From Sulfidibacterium sp046706345 (GTDB taxonomy: Bacteria > Bacteroidota > Bacteroidia > Bacteroidales > F082): a DNA stretch of 6,005 bases. Where the stretch lies: NCBI GenBank assembly GCA_046706345.1, contig JBJKPL010000099.1:1-6005 (forward strand), in the 5' to 3' direction. Positions 1 through 4,446 of this stretch are shown in pieces. The notes beneath the pieces are model-generated. The model was not told the DNA's origin. It saw only the letters and a program-made list of their open reading frames with translations, and did not search any database. Both the position numbers and the translations under genes were made by a program. The first letter of the stretch is position 1, and each line of letters opens with the position of its first letter.

Positions 1-44
1 AACCTGCACTTCAAAGGGATCTGCCCGCCTGAGAATGAAATTGA

Positions 45-452
45 TTGCATGAGGCGGTCCATGGGCTGCATGATACTGTCAGCAGGCTGCATGACACTGT
101 CAGAGGATTGCATGGTAATGTCAGAGGGTTGCATGGAAATATCAGGGGGCTGCATGGAAATGTCAGGGGGCTGCATGGAAATGTCAGAGGGCTGCATGAT
201 AACGTCAGAGGCTTGCATGATAATGTAAGAGGGTTGCATGACGTTGTCAGGAGGTTGCATGATCGTGTCAGGCATTTTACAAAAAAGTCCCTGGTACCGG
301 GTACAGGAAAATTAAATTTGAGTTTGGACCCGCAACTTTTCAAATCAAAAATACCCCTACCTTTGCCAACCGAAAAAAGGAAGCCGTTCCACTCCTGCTT
401 TCAGGAAGAAATAAAACGAAAACGGCATTCTTTTTTATTGAGAAGCAAATGA
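45..452 (+). CDS. Doubtful heptapeptide-repeat ORF over the 21-bp array
   Basis: An open frame of 135 codons runs through all eleven repeats and gives a heptapeptide H-[DG]-[NT]-V-R-G-L in which Val and Leu alternate at spacings of 4 and 3, like a and d positions of a coiled coil, although the Gly content argues against a stable helix. For coding: differences between copies are often synonymous here (CTG/TTG, AGA/AGG, GGA/GGG/GGC, GAT/GAC, AAT/AAC, GTC/GTA). Against coding: the only start near the left end is a TTG directly after an in-frame TGA, the frame contains no ATG, no ribosome binding site is seen, and the roughly 58 residues after the repeats are basic and low in information, like read-through of spacer. 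It may be a real small repeat protein, the remnant of one, or chance openness of a repeat. I do not recognise a family. Confidence 0.22.
   Translation: MHEAVHGLHDTVSRLHDTVRGLHGNVRGLHGNIRGLHGNVRGLHGNVRGLHDNVRGLHDNVRGLHDVVRRLHDRVRHFTKKSLVPGTGKLNLSLDPQLFKSKIPLPLPTEKRKPFHSCFQEEIKRKRHSFLLRSK
46..272. repeat. 21-bp tandem repeat array, 11 copies
   Basis: The hexamer TGCATG begins at 46, 67, 88, 109, 130, 151, 172, 193, 214, 235 and 256, a period of exactly 21 bp with no insertion or deletion. After each hexamer comes a variable stretch of about six bases, then a conserved GTCAGRGG-like block. The middle copies (151 and 172) are nearly identical and the outer ones diverge, with the last decaying after about 272. 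Read in the frame where CAT is a codon, each unit is a seven-residue repeat of the form H-[DG]-[NT]-V-R-G-L. The 21-bp period also equals two turns of B-DNA. There are no unique spacers, so this is not a CRISPR array. The function is unknown. The rest of positions 1-480 is AT-rich spacer with no secure gene. Confidence 0.95.
281..307 (-). terminator. Possible minus-strand hairpin terminator beside the array
   Basis: CCTG-TAC (290-297, with G294 bulged) can pair with GTA-CAGG (301-307) around a three-base loop. Read on the minus strand, the hairpin is followed by GACTTTTTT (289-281), the form of a short intrinsic terminator. No minus-strand gene is seen upstream of it (308-480), so its purpose is unclear; it would stop minus-strand transcription just before the repeats. 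The stem is short and imperfect. Confidence 0.2.
313..320 (+). promoter_or_regulatory. Candidate -7 box (TAAATTTG), upstream of the Sua5 gene
   Basis: TAAATTTG fits the Bacteroidota -7 consensus TAnnTTTG exactly. No TTG-type -33 element is seen at the usual spacing upstream, and the box lies 160 bp before the ATG at 481 in AT-rich DNA, where chance matches are likely. Confidence 0.22.
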
Positions 453-469
453 TTCCGGGAATATTTTAA
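438..469 (+). promoter_or_regulatory. Candidate promoter just upstream of the Sua5 gene
   Basis: A TTG at 438-440 is followed after 21 bp by TATTTTAA (462-469), which matches the TAnnTTTG box at six of eight positions. The spacing suits a Bacteroidota -33/-7 pair, but the last two bases of the box are wrong and the leader before the ATG at 481 would be only a few bases. Confidence 0.22.
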
Positions 470-480
470 TCGAGATTTGT

Positions 481-1434
481 ATGATCACCTCGGATTTAAA
501 TTTGGCGCAACGCGTACTTTCGAAGGATGAAATCATCGCCATTCCCACCGAAACGGTGTATGGACTGGCAGGCAATGCCTTCAGCGAAGTGGCGGTAAAA
601 AAGATCTATGATCTCAAGCAAAGGCCTTACTACAATCCGTTGATCGTTCATATTAAATCGGCCGATTTTCTGCCCAACGTGGCCAGCGACATTCCCGAAT
701 CCGCCCTGACACTGGCCCGCGCTTTCTGGCCCGGTCCGTTAACGCTGGTGCTGAAAAAGCAGGACCTCATTCCCGATCTGGTCACCGCCGGAAAAGATAC
801 GGTGGCCATCCCGATGCCCAACCACTTGCTGACCCAGCAGCTGCTTAACAAACTTGATTTCCCCCTGGCAGCGCCCAGCGCCAACCCTTTCGGATCGATC
901 AGTCCCACCACAGCGCAGCATGTACAGCAGTACTTTGGCGACCAGCTGGAAGTGATCCTGGACGGAGGCACCTGCGAAAGAGGGATCGAATCCACCATCA
1001 TCGGTTTCGAAGACGGCCGTCCCATTATTTACCGGTTGGGATCCCTGTCGGTTGAGGACATTGAAGAAAAAATCGGCAAGGTCCTTGCCAGCACCCACAA
1101 CGACACGGCTCCCGCCGCACCGGGGATGCTGAGCCGCCACTACGCGCCCGCCACGGATGCCTATCTTACCGACGATGTGGCGCAGTTTATCCATACGCAT
1201 CCGGGGAAAAAGATCGGATTGCTGCTTTTTCAGCATCGGATCGACGACTACCCCGTCGAACACCAGGAAATCCTTTCGGAATCGGGCGACCTGAAAGAAG
1301 CCGCCAAAAACCTGTATGCCGCCATGCACCGCCTGGATCAGATGCAGCTCGATATGATCGTGGCAGAGCGGTTTCCCGACCGGGGACTGGGAAAAACCAT
1401 CAACGACAAGCTGCAACGGGCTACGAAAAAATAA
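481..1434 (+). CDS. L-threonylcarbamoyladenylate synthase (Sua5/TsaC family, long form)
   Basis: This cytoplasmic enzyme makes threonylcarbamoyl-AMP from threonine, bicarbonate and ATP, the first step of the t6A37 modification of ANN-decoding tRNAs. At 317 residues it is the long Sua5 type, with a YrdC domain (about 1-190) plus a C-terminal Sua5 domain (about 240-315). Visible YrdC motifs are PTETVYGL (22-29), LKQRP (45-49, matching the essential K-x-R of E. coli TsaC), FWPGPLTLVL (82-91), PSAN (132-135), ESTI (170-173) and IIYRLG (182-187). The linker motif PGMLSRHYAP (214-223) is the conserved loop that closes over the active site in Sua5 proteins. One oddity is VAIPMPNH at 108-115, where the family usually has Arg in place of Pro111. 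The ATG at 481 is chosen because the YrdC fold begins about 15 residues later. The gene stands alone; the next one appears to have its own promoter. Confidence 0.95.
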   Translation: MITSDLNLAQRVLSKDEIIAIPTETVYGLAGNAFSEVAVKKIYDLKQRPYYNPLIVHIKSADFLPNVASDIPESALTLARAFWPGPLTLVLKKQDLIPDLVTAGKDTVAIPMPNHLLTQQLLNKLDFPLAAPSANPFGSISPTTAQHVQQYFGDQLEVILDGGTCERGIESTIIGFEDGRPIIYRLGSLSVEDIEEKIGKVLASTHNDTAPAAPGMLSRHYAPATDAYLTDDVAQFIHTHPGKKIGLLLFQHRIDDYPVEHQEILSESGDLKEAAKNLYAAMHRLDQMQLDMIVAERFPDRGLGKTINDKLQRATKK

Positions 1435-1446
1435 TTCCTATCTTTG
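1433..1446 (+). promoter_or_regulatory. Bacteroidota-type -7 promoter element (TATCTTTG)
   Basis: TATCTTTG at 1439-1446 matches the Bacteroidota -7 consensus TAnnTTTG exactly. It lies just after the Sua5 stop codon (1432-1434) and 37 bp before the ATG at 1484, a sensible leader length. The flank AATTCCTA (1433-1440, whose last two bases belong to the box) recurs at 2060-2067 before the methyltransferase gene. No clear TTG -33 element is seen. Confidence 0.5.
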
Positions 1447-1483
1447 TGAAAGCCCCGCCATAGTGCGGAAAAAGACGAATCCC

Positions 1484-1948
1484 ATGAACATCATCGAACC
1501 CGACGAAAGACAGGATCTCCAGGATAATCTCAAGCTCGAGGCCGCGTACCGGCAATTTGAAGCCCTCATTCTGGAACTGAAGAAAAGAGCCTTGCCCGAT
1601 GAAATCGTTGCCCGGATCAACGATCACATCCAGGCATTAAATGCCGTTAAGGAAGATGGAAAAGTTCTGAAAAAAGAGATCAGGAAACAGCAAACCGCCC
1701 TCCTCCGGATGCTCGAAAAAGAACTCAAAATTGTCACGAAAAATCATTATCGCTCCGTCTGGCTGGCGGTGGGCATGTCAGCCTTCGGACTGCCCCTGGG
1801 TGCAGCCATCGGGATCAGCCTCGGAAATATGGCATTCCTCGGCATCGGTTTGCCGATTGGGATGGTCATCGGAATGGGTATGGGTGCCGGAATGGACAAA
1901 AAGGCCGCCGAAGAAGGCCGGCAACTCGACATTGAAATAAAATTCTGA
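1484..1948 (+). CDS. Small membrane protein with two glycine zippers
   Basis: This is a 154-residue protein of unknown function. Residues 1-90 are charged and predicted helical, probably a coiled coil (rich in L, E, K and Q, about 10-37 and 40-88). Residues 92-137 form a hydrophobic hairpin of two membrane segments, about 93-114 and 116-137, followed by a charged tail. Both segments carry a perfect four-glycine zipper: G102/106/110/114 and G122/126/130/134. They look like internal copies of each other, both starting G-L-P-[LI]-G-x-x-I-G. Glycine zippers mediate tight helix packing or oligomerisation in membranes. There is no signal peptide. I choose the ATG at 1484 over an in-frame GTG at 1463 because the -7 box at 1439-1446 and the start of the helical domain fit it. 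It resembles unnamed glycine-zipper proteins I associate with Bacteroidota; the role is not known to me. Confidence 0.8.
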   Translation: MNIIEPDERQDLQDNLKLEAAYRQFEALILELKKRALPDEIVARINDHIQALNAVKEDGKVLKKEIRKQQTALLRMLEKELKIVTKNHYRSVWLAVGMSAFGLPLGAAIGISLGNMAFLGIGLPIGMVIGMGMGAGMDKKAAEEGRQLDIEIKF

Positions 1949-1978
1949 ACCGAATCCGGTTGTTTCGCAGATTTATTC

Positions 1979-2032
1979 CGTAAAATCTTCTTTATCTACT
2001 TTATAGCAACGTAAGATTTTGCGATTATTTTT
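1979..2032 (+). terminator. 11-bp inverted repeat with T-rich tail, possible terminator
   Basis: CGTAAAATCTT (1979-1989) pairs with AAGATTTTGCG (2013-2023) as an 11-bp stem containing one U-G pair, around a 23-base loop. A T-rich stretch (ATTATTTTT, 2024-2032) follows on the plus strand. This fits a weak intrinsic terminator for the small membrane protein gene. The stem is AT-rich and the loop long, so a protein-binding operator for the downstream gene is an alternative. A smaller hairpin, AACCG-AATC-CGGTT, sits at 1948-1961 right at the stop codon. Confidence 0.4.
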
Positions 2033-2059
2033 CATTGGTCCTTCTTAGTCAAATCGGAA

Positions 2060-2073
2060 AATTCCTAATTTCG
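2060..2073 (+). promoter_or_regulatory. Probable -7 promoter element of the methyltransferase gene
   Basis: TAATTTCG (2066-2073) differs at one base from the TAnnTTTG consensus and shares the flank AATTCCTA with the box at 1433-1440. It lies 20 bp before the ATG at 2094, giving a short leader. A TTG at 2035-2037 is 28 bp upstream, further than the usual -33 spacing. Confidence 0.38.
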
Positions 2074-2093
2074 CCCGGTTTTTTGTATCTCGT

Positions 2094-2972
2094 ATGCAAC
2101 TTCTTACGGCCACAGGATGGCAGGATTACGAACTGATCGATTCCGGTAATTTTGAAAAGCTGGAACGGTTCGGACCTTATTTTCTGATCCGTCCCGAGCC
2201 CCAGGCCCTCTGGGACAAAGGCCTCAGCGAAGCAGAATGGAAAAAAATAGCCCACGCCCGGTTCCTGAAAGAACGCAACCATCCCGACAAGGGAATCTGG
2301 CAGCTGAAACCCGGGGTACGGGAGCAGTTTTATATCAGCTATCGTTATCAGAAGATGGAGCTGAAATTCCGGCTGGGATTTACGTCCTTCCGACACATTG
2401 GCCTTTTCCCCGAACAGGCGGTCAACTGGGATTATCTTTATGATGCGTTGGCGGATTCCGAACCCGATTCCAAAAGCATGCTCAACCTTTTTGCCTATAC
2501 CGGCGCCGCCACGCTGGCCGCCAGGGCGGCCGGCGCCCGGGTGGTCCATGTGGATTCCATCGAACAGGTGGTGTACTGGGCCCGGCAAAATGCCGAAGCC
2601 AACCATCTGGAGGGGATCCGCTGGATCGTGGACGATGCCCTGAAGTTCACCCAGCGCGAAGTGAAACGCGGGAAGGTTTACGATGTCATCAAACTGGATC
2701 CGCCGCCTTACGGCCGCGGGCCCAAAGGAGAAAAATGGATCCTCGAAGACCAACTCAACGAATTGATGAAAGCCTGCCGGCAGATCCTGGTTCCTGAAAA
2801 CGGAAGGCTCATCCTGAATGCTTATGCCATCGGCTTCTCTCCCATGCTGGCTTACAGCCTGGCCAAGACCCTGTTTCCCGATGCAAAAAAAGTGGACTAT
2901 GGCGAGCTTTTTGTTTCCGACCGGTTTGGCAGGAAACTTTCAAGAGGCTTGTTTCTGTGGATCCTCACCTGA
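2094..2972 (+). CDS. RlmI-like class I SAM-dependent methyltransferase
   Basis: This 292-residue protein belongs to the family (Pfam Methyltrans_SAM) that includes the 23S rRNA methyltransferase RlmI, but it lacks an N-terminal PUA domain. The N-terminal part (about 10-40) has the pattern DSGNFEKLERFGPYFLIRP. HIGLFPEQAVNWDYL (101-115) is the substrate-side motif before the fold. The Rossmann domain shows motif I, LNLFAYTGAAT (130-140), the ribose-binding acidic residue D154 in VVHVDS, DD at 180-181, and the catalytic-region motif LDPPPYGRGPKGEKW (201-215). Where m5C methyltransferases of this group have S-C-S with the catalytic cysteine, this protein has NAYAIGFS (242-249). The fold is clear, but the target base and the RNA or other substrate are not; m5C chemistry looks unlikely. 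The gene stands alone, convergent with the cheB gene. Confidence 0.85.
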   Translation: MQLLTATGWQDYELIDSGNFEKLERFGPYFLIRPEPQALWDKGLSEAEWKKIAHARFLKERNHPDKGIWQLKPGVREQFYISYRYQKMELKFRLGFTSFRHIGLFPEQAVNWDYLYDALADSEPDSKSMLNLFAYTGAATLAARAAGARVVHVDSIEQVVYWARQNAEANHLEGIRWIVDDALKFTQREVKRGKVYDVIKLDPPPYGRGPKGEKWILEDQLNELMKACRQILVPENGRLILNAYAIGFSPMLAYSLAKTLFPDAKKVDYGELFVSDRFGRKLSRGLFLWILT

Positions 2973-2992
2973 AAAGACCGTCAGGTTCGATC
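2960..2992. terminator. Weak hairpin at the convergent gene junction
   Basis: ACCTGA (2967-2972, including the methyltransferase stop codon) pairs with TCAGGT (2981-2986) around an 8-base loop, and GATC at 2960-2963 and 2989-2992 can extend the stem across an internal loop. It occupies the only space between the two convergent genes, where a shared bidirectional terminator would be expected, but no T-run follows on either strand. Confidence 0.28.
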
Positions 2993-2997
2993 TTCCG

Positions 2998-3594
2998 TCA
3001 GGAGGATTTCCCGGGAAGAATAAAGCCGGGTTTCACCAGCTGTGCGATGATCCCGTCGAGGGTCAGCACGCGGTCCGGCGTATGGTGTTGAAGAGCGGAT
3101 TTGGGCATGAACGGGCTTTCGGCTTCCGCCGGATCCTGGACGATGGAAAAGCCGCCCCTTTTCTTGATGTATGCCATCCCCTCCGATCCGTCAGCATTGG
3201 CACCGGTGAGCAAAATACCCACCAGATGCTCTTTGTAAGCGTCGGCGGCGGTTTGGAACAACACATCAATGGACGGGCGGGAATAATTCACCTTGTCTTC
3301 TACCGAAAGCGACAGCGTCCTGTCGGCCTCCACCAGCATGTGATAGTCCGGCGGGGCAACATAAGCGATTCCCGGCCGGATCACCTCCTTCTCGTCGGCC
3401 TCCTTCACGGTGATCTCTGAGATCTTGTCCAGGATCACCGTCAGATAATTCTCCGACTGCGGGCTGATGTGCTGTACGATGAGGATGGGGCAAGGGAAAT
3501 CTTTCGGAAGCGCCGGCAGGAGTTTCTTTAACGCATGCAGGCCCCCGGAGGAAGCTCCGATCACCACCGCTTCATATTTTTTTCTGTTAGTCAT
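2998..3594 (-). CDS. cheB: Receiver-less CheB-type protein-glutamate methylesterase
   Basis: This 198-residue protein is just the CheB catalytic domain, without the N-terminal receiver of classical CheB. CheB hydrolyses methyl-glutamate esters (and deamidates glutamine) on chemoreceptors or related signalling proteins in the cytoplasm. The catalytic triad is visible: S15 in IGASSGG (12-18), H42 in IVQHISP (39-45), and D135 in LLTGANADGSEGM (128-140), which replaces the usual LTGMGxDG but keeps the Asp. VAPPDYH (79-85) is another family motif. The ATG at 3594 is preferred to one 33 bp upstream because it overlaps the cheR stop codon by 8 bp (ATGACTAA), typical of translational coupling, and leaves only six residues before the first strand. 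With no receiver of its own, its activity is presumably controlled by the partner kinase proteins, which is inference. Confidence 0.93.
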   Translation of the reverse strand: MTNRKKYEAVVIGASSGGLHALKKLLPALPKDFPCPILIVQHISPQSENYLTVILDKISEITVKEADEKEVIRPGIAYVAPPDYHMLVEADRTLSLSVEDKVNYSRPSIDVLFQTAADAYKEHLVGILLTGANADGSEGMAYIKKRGGFSIVQDPAEAESPFMPKSALQHHTPDRVLTLDGIIAQLVKPGFILPGKSS

Positions 3595-4444
3595 GCGTTT
3601 TTTTATAGATCTTTTCCCGGGCGTCAATCACTTTATACCGGGGGGCCATATCCGAAAACGAGAGGGTCTCCTTATTTCCCAATCCGAGAAAACCGCCGGT
3701 AACCAGGCTTTCGTTAAAAAGGTTCAGTACCTGGTTTTGAAGATTCCGGTTGAAATAAATAAGCACATTCCGCGAAATGATCATGTTCACCTCGGCAAAG
3801 ACCTTGTCGGTAACCAGGTTGTGTTCGGCAAAAACCATGTTTTCCTTCAGGCTTTTGTCAAAGATCACCGAAGTATTGGTGGCCCGGTAATAATCCGAAA
3901 AAGATTCCCGACCTCCCGACTTCTGATAATTTGACGTGTATTCCTTGATGTATTTGAGCGGAAAAGTAGCCTCTTTGGCACTTTTCACTACCCGTGGGTT
4001 AAAGTCGGTGGCATAAATGCGCGTCCGGTCATACAACCCTTCTTCTTTCAGCAAGATGGCCATGGAATACACTTCTTCGCCCGTGGAACATCCCGCATGC
4101 CAGATCTTCAGATAGGGATAGGTCTTCAGCAATCCGGCCACTTTTTCGCGGATGGCCTTGTAGAATCCGGGACCCCGGAACATTTCGGTCACATTGATGG
4201 AAAGCTCCTGCAACAGCTCATCGAAAACTTTTTTCTCCGTCAGCAAATGATGCTGCAGGTTCGAAATATTCAAAAGTCCTCGGTTGGCGATGTAATGCAG
4301 GACCCTTCGTTTGATATGAGCCCGGCTGTATTCCCTGAAATCGTAACCGTATTTCAGATAGATCGCCTGTAAGAGCAACTCCAGTTCCACATTTTCAGAA
4401 GAGATCCCTTCAGGATCGAGGCTGTGCGTTTTCGTTCCCGTCAT
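3587..4444 (-). CDS. cheR: CheR-type protein-glutamate O-methyltransferase
   Basis: This 285-residue SAM-dependent enzyme methylates glutamate side chains of chemoreceptors or receptor-like proteins. The N-terminal CheR_N helical domain spans about 20-75, and the catalytic domain about 80-280. Motifs are INVTEMFRGPGFY (83-95, with the conserved Arg at 90), the SAM-binding AGCSTGEE (117-124), ATDFNP (145-150), and SRNVLIYF (224-231), where the usual Cys of CRN is Ser. There is no TPR or other C-terminal extension. The ATG at 4444 follows the kinase stop codon after 2 bp, and the end overlaps cheB by 8 bp, so the three form one operon. No methyl-accepting chemoreceptor is seen; the natural substrate may be encoded outside the window or may be the kinase itself, which would be unusual. 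Confidence 0.95.
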   Translation of the reverse strand: MTGTKTHSLDPEGISSENVELELLLQAIYLKYGYDFREYSRAHIKRRVLHYIANRGLLNISNLQHHLLTEKKVFDELLQELSINVTEMFRGPGFYKAIREKVAGLLKTYPYLKIWHAGCSTGEEVYSMAILLKEEGLYDRTRIYATDFNPRVVKSAKEATFPLKYIKEYTSNYQKSGGRESFSDYYRATNTSVIFDKSLKENMVFAEHNLVTDKVFAEVNMIISRNVLIYFNRNLQNQVLNLFNESLVTGGFLGLGNKETLSFSDMAPRYKVIDAREKIYKKTHD

Positions 4445-4446
4445 AT

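Noticed and set aside
46..272. CRISPR array
   Set aside because: The repeats are head to tail with a 21-bp period and no unique spacers, and no cas genes are seen.
11..343. Minus-strand ORF of Cys/Pro/Leu/Thr heptapeptides over the array
   Set aside because: It is the antisense of the repeat; Cys-rich, no family resemblance, and the variation pattern between copies favours the plus-strand frame.
739..1416. Long minus-strand ORF inside the Sua5 gene
   Set aside because: It is a shadow of a strongly supported gene, and its translation shows no recognisable motif.
1463..1483. GTG start at 1463 for the small membrane protein
   Set aside because: It adds seven residues with no support, and the ATG at 1484 fits the -7 box and the domain start better.
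2049..2753. Minus-strand ORF opposite the methyltransferase
   Set aside because: It is antisense to conserved SAM-binding motifs and has no family features of its own.
3008..3017. Palindrome TTCCCGGGAA as an operator
   Set aside because: It lies within the last codons of cheB (encoding Pro-Gly-Lys) and is short enough to be chance.
3595..3627. Upstream start at 3627 for cheB
   Set aside because: It would add 11 basic residues overlapping cheR by about 40 bp; the ATG at 3594 overlapping the cheR stop is a normal coupled start.
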